Shown in pieces: positions 15,966-23,627 of a stretch of 36,739 nucleotides of DNA; position 1 is the first letter of the stretch, and each line of letters begins with the position of its first letter. Under the pieces are notes generated by a model, which did not search any database, had not been told where the DNA came from, and saw only the letters and a list, made by a program, of their open reading frames with translations. Position numbers and translations under genes: made by a program. Origin of the DNA: Latescibacteria bacterium UBA6620 (lineage in GTDB: Bacteria; Latescibacterota; UBA2968). The DNA lies in assembly GCA_002433075.1 (NCBI GenBank), contig DJHM01000024.1, positions 1 to 36,739 on the forward strand, given 5' to 3'.

Positions 15966-16976
15966 ATGACCGGCCACAGCCACATCGACATCGAACCCGG
16001 ATTGAAGGTAGCGGCCCAGATGGGTCCGGAGCCGACGGATGAAGAGATGGCGTTCGTGCGGCAGATGGGCATTGAATATGCGGTGACCTGGATCGATCCG
16101 ATCAAGGCGAGTCCAGAATACTATCGAGCCAGGCGCGAACACTTCGAGGCGGGGGGAATCCACCTCTACGGGCTGGGGAACCGTAGCGTGCACAACGTCG
16201 ATGCGATCACGCTGAACCTTCCGAACCGGGACGAGAAAGTCGAGGAGTACAAGACACACATCCGAAACCTCGGACAGGCGGACATCCCCTACACGACGTA
16301 CGCACATATGGCTAACGGGGTATGGAGCACGCCGAGAGAGGCGACGCGCGGCGGTGCGTCGGCGCGAGCGTTCGACAGCGATCGGCTGGACGAAGCGACG
16401 GGATGGGGATACGAGGGCTCGGGACGGACGCACGAGCGCGAGTACACGGAAGAGGAGATCTGGCACAATTTCGAAACGTTCATCGCCGAGGTCGCCCCGG
16501 TCGCGGAGGAAGCGGGCGTCCGAATCGGTATCCATCCCGACGATCCGCCGGGCATCCCCCTCGGCGGCGTGCCGCGACCGATCTTCAGCAGCTTCGATGG
16601 CTACGAGCGCGCGATGCAGATTGCGGACAGTCCGAACGTCGGGCTCTGTCTGTGCGTCGGGTGTTGGCTGGAAGGTGGCGAGGCGATGGGGAAAGGCGTT
16701 GTTGACACGATTCGTCACTTCGGCGGACAGGGGAAGATCTACAAAGTCCATTACCGAACGGTCGATCGCCCGTTGCCTCACTTTGTGGAAACATTCGTCG
16801 ACGACGGCTACTTCGATATGTACGAGGCGATGCGGGCCCTGGCAGAGGTCGGCTACGACGGAACGCTGATTCCGGATCACATACCGCAGATGGGGGACGA
16901 CAACCGGCTCGGTACAGCCTACACACTGGCTTATATGAAGGCGTTGCAGAAGCGAGCGGAAGACGAGGTTGGATAG
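15966..16976 (+). CDS. uxuA: Mannonate dehydratase family protein (UxuA-like)
   Basis: This is a 336-aa TIM-barrel enzyme of the UxuA family, which dehydrates D-mannonate to 2-keto-3-deoxygluconate in hexuronate breakdown. Candidate metal ligands are H190 in GIHPDDPP, C228 or C230 in GLCLCVGCW, H262 in KVHYRTVDR and D304 in IPDHIPQMG, the His/Cys/His/Asp pattern of the family. I chose ATG 15966 because AAGGAG lies 7 nt upstream; an in-frame TTG at 15948 lies in front of that site. The protein is shorter than E. coli UxuA, and the substrate could be a related sugar acid. It follows an SSS symporter and precedes a serine hydrolase and oxidation genes. Its TAG stop is the first triplet of a 127-bp tandem repeat. 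Confidence 0.82.
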   Translation: MTGHSHIDIEPGLKVAAQMGPEPTDEEMAFVRQMGIEYAVTWIDPIKASPEYYRARREHFEAGGIHLYGLGNRSVHNVDAITLNLPNRDEKVEEYKTHIRNLGQADIPYTTYAHMANGVWSTPREATRGGASARAFDSDRLDEATGWGYEGSGRTHEREYTEEEIWHNFETFIAEVAPVAEEAGVRIGIHPDDPPGIPLGGVPRPIFSSFDGYERAMQIADSPNVGLCLCVGCWLEGGEAMGKGVVDTIRHFGGQGKIYKVHYRTVDRPLPHFVETFVDDGYFDMYEAMRALAEVGYDGTLIPDHIPQMGDDNRLGTAYTLAYMKALQKRAEDEVG

Positions 16977-17226
16977 AAACGATATCCGATTGCAGATGTA
17001 AGACGTCTGAGATGGAACAGCCTTCTTTCTGATTTCGGATATCTCTGATCTGATTTCGGATTTCAGATTCCCTTCGAGATCATCACATTGGACAGCAAGG
17101 TAGAAGCGATATCCGGTTGCAGATGTAAGGCATCTTTGAGATGAACGGCTTTCTTCCTGATTTCGGGTCTCCCTGATCGGATCTCTGATATCGTGTTTTC
17201 TTCGATCATCACCCTTGGAACGACAC
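16974..17226. repeat. Two tandem imperfect copies of a 127-bp intergenic unit
   Basis: Copy 1 begins at 16974 (tagaaacgatatccgattgc) and copy 2 at 17101 (tagaagcgatatccggttgc). Both run through gatgtaag..atct, the ctgatttcgg stretches, the tcttcgatcatcac-type end and ttgga(a/c)..aca. Within each unit, shorter ctgatttcgga motifs recur. No open frame, hairpin terminator or promoter stands out. The unit fills the whole gap between the dehydratase and serine hydrolase genes. Confidence 0.8.
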
Positions 17227-17227
17227 C

Positions 17228-18274
17228 TTGCCTGACTCCCTGGAAACTGCAAGCAATCTGTTACAACAGGCCATCGACCGAAGAGAGATCACGGCGGCGG
17301 GGCTGGTCGTGCTCCGGCACGGTGAACCGGCGATCGAGGCGGGATTCGGCCATCAGCACCCGACCGATCGGAGCCACCCGGTTACACCGGACTCGGTCTT
17401 CCTGCTGGCGTCGATCACGAAACCGGTCACGGTGTCGGCCCTCATGTTACTCGTGGAACGCGGCTGCGTGTCGTTGGGAGATCCGGTGAAACAGCATCTG
17501 CCGGAGTTCCAGGGGGAGGACCGCGCCCGAATGCGTGTGAGTCATCTTCTGACCCACACATCCGGAATGCCGGATATGCTGTCCAATAACGTCGAACTTC
17601 GGAAAGCCCACGCGCCACAGTCGGAGTTCGTGAAGCACGCCCTTCGGGCGCCGCTGGGATTCGAACCCGGGACGGGGTTCAGTTACCAGAGCAAAGGGAT
17701 CTTGCTGGCCGCCGAGATTACCGAGCGGATCACCGGCAAGCGGCTGCGCGATTTCCTCGCAACCGATTTCCTCGGGCCCCTGGGGATGGAACGATCGTCG
17801 CTCGGGCCGGGTGGGCGAAGGATCGAGGAAACGGTCTACTGCGGCGTGGACTCGGAGGACGAACGGTTCACGAGCGACTGGGGCCCGAACAGCGACTACT
17901 GGCGGGGGTTCGGCTGTCCGTGGGGTGGGCTGCACGCATCGCCGCGAGACGTCGCGCGATTGATGCAGGGGGCTCTTACGGGTGCCGTGCTGGCACCGGC
18001 AACGTGTGCACGTATGCGACAGAATCAGAATGTCCATCTGAGTGCGCCCTGGGGCCTGGGTTGGGGCCTCCGCGATTCGAGGGCCTGGAACTATTTCGGT
18101 AACCTGTGTTCGGCCCAGACGTTCGGCCACACGGGCGCGACCGGCACCGTGGCCTGGGCGGATCCCGTGACGCAGACGGTGTGTGTGGTCCTGACGAATC
18201 AGATGGTGGGTGAGGGGTGGTTGTTGCGGCGCGTTTCGAACGCGGTGGCGGCCGCAGTGGGCAATGCAAAATGA
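17228..18274 (+). CDS. Serine hydrolase, class C beta-lactamase/esterase fold
   Basis: This is a 348-aa penicillin-binding-protein-like hydrolase. The nucleophile motif SxxK is S62-I-T-K65. The Tyr motif is Y153-Q-S155 in GFSYQSKG, and the third motif, usually KTG, is H301-T-G303 (FGHTGATG), as in many esterase-type members such as EstB-like enzymes. The HLLTHTSGMPD segment (about 106-116) is typical of the family. No signal peptide is visible, suggesting a cytoplasmic esterase or amidase rather than an antibiotic-resistance enzyme. The start is a TTG at 17228, directly after the tandem repeat. The end overlaps the ATG of the PhyH gene by 4 nt (ATGA). In this cluster it may cleave an ester or lactone from the imported substrate (inference). 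Confidence 0.88.
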   Translation: MPDSLETASNLLQQAIDRREITAAGLVVLRHGEPAIEAGFGHQHPTDRSHPVTPDSVFLLASITKPVTVSALMLLVERGCVSLGDPVKQHLPEFQGEDRARMRVSHLLTHTSGMPDMLSNNVELRKAHAPQSEFVKHALRAPLGFEPGTGFSYQSKGILLAAEITERITGKRLRDFLATDFLGPLGMERSSLGPGGRRIEETVYCGVDSEDERFTSDWGPNSDYWRGFGCPWGGLHASPRDVARLMQGALTGAVLAPATCARMRQNQNVHLSAPWGLGWGLRDSRAWNYFGNLCSAQTFGHTGATGTVAWADPVTQTVCVVLTNQMVGEGWLLRRVSNAVAAAVGNAK

Positions 18275-19125
18275 AAAGTGCAAAAGGCGGCGTGCGCGAT
18301 GCGATGCCCGAGCTGGAGCGAGATCTGACGTTCCATCCGGTTGTAAACGTAACCCCCAGTGTGTTGTCGTCGGGGCAGATTCGGGATTTCAACGAACGTG
18401 GGTTCGTCTTTCCGATCGAGGTTTTTTCGGCCGGCGAAATCGCATACCATCGCCGGGTTTTCGACGAGGTGGCGGATGAAGCGATGGCCAAGGGATGGGG
18501 CGCTTACTCGATTAACGGGTGGCACACGCACGTTGGGGCCATCTGGGACCTGGTGACCGAGCCGCGCATTCTCGATGCGGTCGAAGACCTGATCGGGCCC
18601 GACATCGTCTGCTGGGGTACGCACTACTTCGCGAAGATGCCGGGGGATGTGAAGCGCGTGTCCTGGCATCAGGATGCATCTTACTGGCCACTGACGCCGA
18701 GCAAGACCGTGACCGTGTGGCTGGCGATTGACGATGCCGATGAAGCGAACGGGGCAATGCAGCTGGTACCGCGGTCGCACATTCACGGGCAGATCGATTT
18801 CGAACAGAGCGCTCCCGAAGAGCAGAACGTGTTGAATCAGTCTGTCGCCGAACCACGGGCCTACGGGGACGACCCGGTGATGGTTTCGGTGAAGGCGGGC
18901 CAGATGTCGTTGCATACCGATCTGTTGCTCCACGGGTCCGAGCCCAACCGGTCTGAACGGCGCCGCTGCGGGCTGACGATGCGGTTCGTCCCGCCGGATG
19001 TGCGGGCGTATCGGGGGTGGAACCTGAAACGCGCCGTGGTGTGTCGTGGTCGAGATCGGAGCGGTCACTGGATCCACCATCCGAGACCGACGTTCGATCG
19101 CATTCCATCGCCGGATCCAGGATGA
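18271..19125 (+). CDS. Phytanoyl-CoA dioxygenase family protein (PhyH), canonical iron site
   Basis: This is a non-heme Fe(II)/2-oxoglutarate oxygenase of 284 aa. The iron triad is intact: H133-Q-D135 in SWHQDASYW and the distal H221 in LLLHGSEPN. Nearby arginines (about 228-232) are candidates for 2-oxoglutarate binding. The core strand VTVWLAIDDADEANGAMQLVPRSH is typical of the family. ATG 18271 overlaps the previous stop by 4 nt, but the first bases (aaaatgaaaagtgcaaaa) look like low-complexity spacer. ATG 18304 (MPELERDL) is a plausible alternative, giving 273 aa. It sits between the serine hydrolase and a Gfo/Idh/MocA oxidoreductase. The substrate is unknown; it is probably a small molecule rather than phytanoyl-CoA. 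Confidence 0.92.
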   Translation: MKSAKGGVRDAMPELERDLTFHPVVNVTPSVLSSGQIRDFNERGFVFPIEVFSAGEIAYHRRVFDEVADEAMAKGWGAYSINGWHTHVGAIWDLVTEPRILDAVEDLIGPDIVCWGTHYFAKMPGDVKRVSWHQDASYWPLTPSKTVTVWLAIDDADEANGAMQLVPRSHIHGQIDFEQSAPEEQNVLNQSVAEPRAYGDDPVMVSVKAGQMSLHTDLLLHGSEPNRSERRRCGLTMRFVPPDVRAYRGWNLKRAVVCRGRDRSGHWIHHPRPTFDRIPSPDPG

Positions 19126-19156
19126 CGTCGCTGAACGAATCCCACTGGAGGTTTGA

Positions 19157-20209
19157 TTGGTTCGACTTGGATTAATCGGATGTGGAGGCATCAGCCAGAA
19201 AGCTCACTTGCCCGGCATCGAGGTTCTGGCGGAGGTCGTCGGTGTCAGCGCGATTGCAGACGTCGTGGAGGAGAACCTGCTGACAGTGGGTGCTTGTCTG
19301 GATGTGGGACGAGAAGACCGATACACGGACTACCGGGAAATGCTGGCCAGCGGAAAGGTGGATGCGGCCCTGATCGCGACTCCGCACAATTTACACGCGG
19401 AGCAGGCCGTCGAGACGGCGGAAGCCGGCCTGACGATCATCGCTGAGAAGCCAATGGGGCTCACGCTCAAAGAGGCGGATCGGATCGTTGAAGCTGTAGA
19501 GAGGAATCGTGTAGCGTATACCATCTGCCACAACTTCCTGTTCACACCAGGAACACGTCGGGCACTCGAACTCCTGGATGACAGTTTCGGTGCGCGTGTT
19601 TACGGCCGAACCAAATCGCTTTTCTCAAAATCGCGAGAGCAATCCGATCCCGAGACGGTCTGGCGTAGCCGGGCGTCGGCGGGGGGTGGATGTATCAGCG
19701 ACACGGCCTACCACGAGATTTACGTGCTCGAGGCGATGATGGGATCTCCCATTCGGTACGTGGAGGGGCGCCTGCGGTCGGGCTTCCTTGAACTCGACGT
19801 GGACGACCTCGCTCTCCTGCTGTTCGAGCACGAAAACGGAGCCGTTTCGACGCTGTCGACATCGTGGGGTGCGGCTGCGGTCGGACCGAACGAGACTTCC
19901 AATCTGTGTGAGGTACACGGTCGCGAACGAGCCATCCGCGTCGACCGAAGAGGGCGGGGCCTCTACACGCGTGAGCGCGAAGCCGGGGACTGGGTCGAGG
20001 TCGACATCCCGGAGTTTGCGGATATGGATCCGCTCGAGCAGGCCCGATCGGGGCACGCAGGCTACTTCGCGGCAGTGTTCGAGGCGGTGGCGACCGGGCG
20101 TCCCCTGCCGACTTCGATCGAGGATGCCCGCCGGAACCTTGCCATTATCGAAGCCGCCCGAATGGCGAATGAGTCGCGCAGCACCGTCGATGTCACCACC
20201 TTGAGCTGA
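19157..20209 (+). CDS. Gfo/Idh/MocA family NAD(P)-dependent oxidoreductase
   Basis: This is a 350-aa dehydrogenase with an N-terminal Rossmann domain (LGLIGCGGIS, residues 4-13), the family EKP motif (E97-K98-P99) and a candidate catalytic pair D182..H186 in SDTAYHEIY, matching the DxxxH arrangement of sugar dehydrogenases. A C-terminal alpha/beta dimerisation domain follows. The start is TTG at 19157, with GGAGG 5 nt upstream at 19147-19151, which makes the unusual start convincing. It is probably co-transcribed with the PhyH before it (31-nt gap). The likely role is oxidation or reduction of a sugar, inositol or sugar-acid intermediate. Confidence 0.93.
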   Translation: MVRLGLIGCGGISQKAHLPGIEVLAEVVGVSAIADVVEENLLTVGACLDVGREDRYTDYREMLASGKVDAALIATPHNLHAEQAVETAEAGLTIIAEKPMGLTLKEADRIVEAVERNRVAYTICHNFLFTPGTRRALELLDDSFGARVYGRTKSLFSKSREQSDPETVWRSRASAGGGCISDTAYHEIYVLEAMMGSPIRYVEGRLRSGFLELDVDDLALLLFEHENGAVSTLSTSWGAAAVGPNETSNLCEVHGRERAIRVDRRGRGLYTREREAGDWVEVDIPEFADMDPLEQARSGHAGYFAAVFEAVATGRPLPTSIEDARRNLAIIEAARMANESRSTVDVTTLS

Positions 20210-20223
20210 GTCTTCGGCAGCGA

Positions 20224-20251
20224 GCGCAGGCCTCTGCCTCCCGGCCTGCGC
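20224..20251. other. GC-rich stem-loop between oxidoreductase and amidohydrolase genes
   Basis: Perfect 9-bp arms gcgcaggcc and ggcctgcgc enclose a 10-nt loop. No T-run follows directly; a run of six T occurs about 70 nt later at 20322-20327. It may be an internal attenuator or mRNA-stability hairpin in the operon. Confidence 0.45.
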
Positions 20252-20357
20252 CAAGGCTCCGGCCCGGCAGGCTGCCAGTTTGTCCACGAAGGATGTGTAA
20301 CCACCACAAAAGCACTGCCCGTTTTTTAGCAAAGCGTATCCGAAAAAGGAATAACCA

Positions 20358-21197
20358 ATGCGCCCCTACATAGACTGTCACAACCATATCGGCCGAACGA
20401 TCGACCGCGTGCCGCCTGTCGGGCAAACGACCTCAATGTGTCTTCAGCGGTTTTCGGAGACGAACATCGTTGCCGCAATCAGTGCCCCAACCGCAGTGGG
20501 TAGTCCTATTGTGCGGGGAATCGAGGACATTCGCCATCAGAACGAGGTGATCGGCCGGGCCATTAAGGACTTTCCGGATCGATTCCCGATCGGTCTGGCT
20601 CTGATCGAGTCGAGGTTCGGCAAACTGGGGATCGAAGAAGCGGAAAAAGCGATGCGGGACTACGGTCTGTGTGGGCTGATGGGCCATCCGCCGATCGGGC
20701 CGTGGTGCATCCCGTTTGTCGAAGCGGCCGCAGCCAGGGACGGACTCGTGAACCTGCATATGCACAACCCGTTGATGGTCGAAATCGCCGAGATGTTTCC
20801 GACGACGACGTTCATCTGTCACGCGAGTACGTTCGCGGAGGAAAAGCTGGCGAAGTTCGACAACATCTGGTTCGAGGTTGTTCAATATCCGGACGGACAG
20901 GGCACGGACTGGGATTTCAAACGTGCGGCCGACAAGCTGGGCAGAGAGAGGCTGATTTTCGGAGCCGATCTTCCTTACTACGACTACCGGGTGCTGCAAC
21001 ACACGATCGAAGAGGCGGACATCGACGACGATCTGAAAAACCGGATCGCGTTCGAGAACATCATCCCGCTGATCCAGAAGTATCGCCCGGGCTGGACGAT
21101 GCCGGACGCTTTCGTCGAGCCCCATCGTGTCTACGATTCGGAGGAGCTCTGGGAGGTGAACCCGGAGAATCCTGTCCGGCTGGCCGCCTATGCGTGA
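20358..21197 (+). CDS. Amidohydrolase family 2 (ACMSD-like metal hydrolase/decarboxylase)
   Basis: This is a 279-aa TIM-barrel protein. The metal-binding start is D6-C-H8-N-H10 in YIDCHNHIG. Further His-containing strands are LHMHNP and FICHAS, and the C-terminal Asp strand is FGADLPYYDY. These positions match the amidohydrolase_2 family, whose members include decarboxylases and lactonases acting on unsaturated carboxylates. The ATG at 20358 has AAGGA about 8 nt upstream. The stop lies 6 nt before the start of the broken CocE gene, showing they were once one unit. A lactonase or decarboxylase step after the dehydratase and oxidoreductase is plausible, but no substrate can be named. Confidence 0.87.
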   Translation: MRPYIDCHNHIGRTIDRVPPVGQTTSMCLQRFSETNIVAAISAPTAVGSPIVRGIEDIRHQNEVIGRAIKDFPDRFPIGLALIESRFGKLGIEEAEKAMRDYGLCGLMGHPPIGPWCIPFVEAAAARDGLVNLHMHNPLMVEIAEMFPTTTFICHASTFAEEKLAKFDNIWFEVVQYPDGQGTDWDFKRAADKLGRERLIFGADLPYYDYRVLQHTIEEADIDDDLKNRIAFENIIPLIQKYRPGWTMPDAFVEPHRVYDSEELWEVNPENPVRLAAYA

Positions 21198-21203
21198 GGA
21201 TCG

Positions 21204-21810
21204 ATGAACGTTCGGCGCAACATACCCCCACACGATCCGGACGATCGAGCACACGTGGATTCCGCTCGAGGATGGAACTCGCCTGGCTGCACGGATCTGG
21301 CTTCCCGATGATGCGGTCGACGATCCAGTGTCCGCCGTATTGGAGTATCTGCCCTATCGAAAGAACGACGGCACTGTTGTCCGGGACGCGTTGCGTCATC
21401 CGTGGTTCGCCGGCCACGGGTATGTATCGGTACGGGTGGATATGCGAGGATGCGGCGACTCGGACGGGTTTCTGGCGGACGAATATCTCCCGCTCGAGCA
21501 ATCAGACGGGCTCGAAGTATTGTCGTGGATTGCCGCACAAGCCTGGTGCACCGGGAAGGTGGGGATGTCCGGAAAGTCCTGGGGTGGATTCAACTCCCTT
21601 CAGATTGTGGCCCACGATCCCCCGGAACTGGGGGGCATCATCACACTCTGCTCGACCGACGATCGATACTCCGACGACGTTCACTACCGGGGTGGATGCG
21701 TTCTGGCTGAGAAGATGCTCTACTGGAGTTCGACGATGCTGGCCTACGATGCCCGGCCTCCGGACCCGAAATATGTCGGGGAGAGATGGCGGGATCGGAG
21801 CAGGGTTTGA
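21204..21810 (+). pseudogene. CocE/NonD hydrolase gene, frameshifted and truncated
   Basis: The reading frame encodes the front third of an X-Pro dipeptidyl-peptidase/CocE-type alpha/beta hydrolase. Landmarks are TWIPLEDGTRLAARIWLP, EYLPYRKNDGT, VRVDMRGCGDSDGF and the nucleophile elbow GMSGKSWGGFNS. Family members are about 550-680 aa; here homology stops at KYVGERWRD, about 200 residues in. The natural start ATG 21204, with GAGG just before it, is in a different frame. Removing one base near 21212-21214 would join it to the family sequence (MNV + GATYPHTIRTIEHTW). The first in-frame start left is GTG 21328, which misses the first strand. The catalytic Asp and His are lost with the C-terminal two thirds, so the product should be inactive. 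Confidence 0.85.
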
Positions 21811-21844
21811 TCCGAGTAGCGCGAATGAAATCTTCATTCCCTAG
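21791..21844 (+). pseudogene. Orphan C-terminal tail of a Kelch-repeat gene
   Basis: These 17 codons plus TAG read GIGAGFDPSSANEIFIP, nearly the same as the end of the Kelch gene at 22666 (GGAEGGFDPSDANEIFVP). They follow the CocE fragment directly in another frame. The simplest reading is a deletion that removed the end of CocE and almost all of a first Kelch gene, leaving this tail. Confidence 0.75.
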
Positions 21845-21884
21845 CGGACGGGTGAAATCCGAGCTGGCTCGAAGGAGGTCGTGG

Positions 21885-22666
21885 GTGAATCGAATCGGAA
21901 ACCTGTTTGTGTGCCTCGCATTCGTTTCTTTGTAGCCCGGTCCCCGACGATGTCAGCGACCCGCAGAACCTGTGGCTGGGGCGACCCCACTGGCGTTCAG
22001 TCGTCAGAACCTTCCAGCGCTCGTCCTGGAGGATGGCATCTTCCTGGTCGGCGGGCTTGCCCGGCCCGCGAGCGAGGTGACCACGCTCAGAGACGTGAGC
22101 GTCTATCGTCCGCGGACGGATGTCTGGGAAGTGGGCACGTCGATGCCGAGCCCCCGCTCTTTCGAGGGCGGGGCGGTGGTAGGCCACCGCATCTACATCG
22201 TCGGTGGGTTCTCCAGGGGAGACTTCGCGAGTTCCCGGGTGTGGATCTTCGACGGATTGCAGGACGAGTGGTCCCGGGCCCCCCGGCTGCTGCGCTGAAC
22301 GGGATCATCTATACGTTCGGGGGGAGTCGAGGAGACACGCCTGTCGATGTTGTCGAATTCTACAATCCCGCGACCAACCAGTGGAGGTCGGCGGGCCCGA
22401 TGCCGCTACCGTTGAGTGCCCAGTCGGCGGTGTCTCTGGGAAATCGCATTTATCTGTTCGATGGGGTGGCATCGGAGGGTGGATTGCTTCGCCCCGACGT
22501 CTGGCGTTATCATCCGGGGTCCGACGAATGGAATGCGCTGCCCTCGCCGATGCTCACACCCAGGCAGGGTATGGCGGCAACTGTTTTCGACGGGCGAATC
22601 CATTTGATCGGGGGGGCGGAGGGTGGGTTCGACCCAAGCGATGCCAACGAAATCTTCGTGCCATAG
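21885..22666 (+). pseudogene. Kelch-repeat beta-propeller gene with stop codon and frameshift
   Basis: GTG 21885 starts a signal-peptide-like segment (MNRIGNLFVCLAFVSL), which ends in an in-frame TAG at 21933. The same frame then resumes with Kelch blades: ALVLEDGIFLVGG, then VSVYRPRTDVWEVGTSMPSP, GHRIYIVGG and EWSRAP. Near 22285-22300 the homology jumps to another frame (ALNGIIYTFGG...FYNPATNQWRSAGPMPLP...GRIHLIGG) and continues to the TAG at 22664-22666. The jump also skips the expected PMPxxR linker, so a small out-of-frame deletion is likely. With two lesions the gene is probably dead, unless the assembly is wrong here. Intact relatives would be secreted propellers. It lies 10 nt upstream of a PhyH gene. 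Confidence 0.8.
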
Positions 22667-22676
22667 GTGAGAACGG

Positions 22677-23555
22677 ATGAATTTACCTGCAACTTCGGAT
22701 GTGTTGAGTAATGAGGATCTGTCCTTCTGGGAAGCGAACGGCTATGTGATCGTTCCGAACGCCGTGCCCCAGGCCAATCTGGACGCGATGATCCAGACGA
22801 TCTGGGATTTTCTCGAGGTCGACGGTGACGATCCCGAGCAGTGGTTTCACCACCCGCCACGTGGTCGGGATGGACTTCCGGAATCTCCGATCTCTCTGGC
22901 GGGGATGGTGGAAGTCTATCAGCGCCAGGCCCTGTGGGACAACAGACAATATCCACGTGTCTACGAGGCCTTTCGCCAGATCCTCGATGAAGAACATCTG
23001 TGGGTAAGTCTGGATCGAGCGAATATGAAACCCCCGGCAAACCCGGATTCACCGGAATGGGACCACCCAGGTATGATTCACTGGGACGTCGACACGTCGC
23101 AGGACCCGATTCCGTTCGGCGTTCAGGGCGTGCTTTACCTGACGGATACGAGCGTCGATCAGGGCGGCTTCCAATGCGTGCCGGGATTCCACCGGACGTT
23201 CGAAGACTGGGTGAAGACACAACCCGACGATCGCAATCCTCGGCAACCTGATCTGGATGGGCTGACCGTGGAGGCGATTGCGGGCAAGGCGGGCGATCTG
23301 CTGATCTGGCATCGTCTTCTCGCACACGGGAACGGTCGCAACACAGCGGATCGCCCTCGTCTGGCTCAGTACATCACGATGAGTCCGGCTAACTACGACG
23401 ATGAGGCGATGCGCGAAGAACGCGTGACGGCCTGGCGCGAATGTCGCCCAGGGCCTCGATGGCCTGGCGATCCGAGAAGGCGGGAGGAAAGGCAGGGGGA
23501 GCGGGCGGAGCTTACGGAGCTGGGGCGGAAGCTTTTGGGAGTGGAGGTGTGGTGA
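22677..23555 (+). CDS. Phytanoyl-CoA dioxygenase family protein (PhyH), canonical iron site
   Basis: This is a 292-aa Fe(II)/2-oxoglutarate oxygenase. H135-W-D137 (MIHWDVDTS) and H217 (RLLAHGNGRN) form the iron triad, with R228 a likely 2-oxoglutarate contact. The N-terminus LSFWEANGYVIVPNAV is the usual opening of this family, and GGFQCVPGFHRTFEDW is the core strand. ATG at 22677 has a weak AGGTGAG site about 5 nt upstream. The C-terminus from about 262 is rich in Arg/Glu and low in complexity. This subfamily is much closer to the PhyH remnant at 10161 in its N-terminus than to the other two intact PhyH proteins. Substrate unknown. Confidence 0.92.
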   Translation: MNLPATSDVLSNEDLSFWEANGYVIVPNAVPQANLDAMIQTIWDFLEVDGDDPEQWFHHPPRGRDGLPESPISLAGMVEVYQRQALWDNRQYPRVYEAFRQILDEEHLWVSLDRANMKPPANPDSPEWDHPGMIHWDVDTSQDPIPFGVQGVLYLTDTSVDQGGFQCVPGFHRTFEDWVKTQPDDRNPRQPDLDGLTVEAIAGKAGDLLIWHRLLAHGNGRNTADRPRLAQYITMSPANYDDEAMREERVTAWRECRPGPRWPGDPRRREERQGERAELTELGRKLLGVEVW

Positions 23556-23627
23556 GTAGGTTCGAGAAATGAAAACTGAAAAATGAAAAATGAAAAACGG
23601 ATCGAAGTCCTTCGGATGAGGTCGTCT

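Noticed and set aside
16974..17226. Possible CRISPR array
   Set aside because: There are only two copies of a long unit with no spacer between them and no cas gene; it is a tandem duplication.
15705..17252. Minus-strand frame of 515 codons across the dehydratase and tandem repeat
   Set aside because: It runs over a symporter end, a clear UxuA-like gene and non-coding repeats; no protein-like features.
17228..18274. Antibiotic-resistance beta-lactamase (ampC)
   Set aside because: No signal peptide, HTG in place of KTG and a catabolic operon context; an esterase-type serine hydrolase fits better.
20669..21844. 391-codon frame running from the amidohydrolase through the CocE fragment
   Set aside because: Only its last 17 codons (Kelch tail) are meaningful; the rest is an out-of-frame reading of two other genes.
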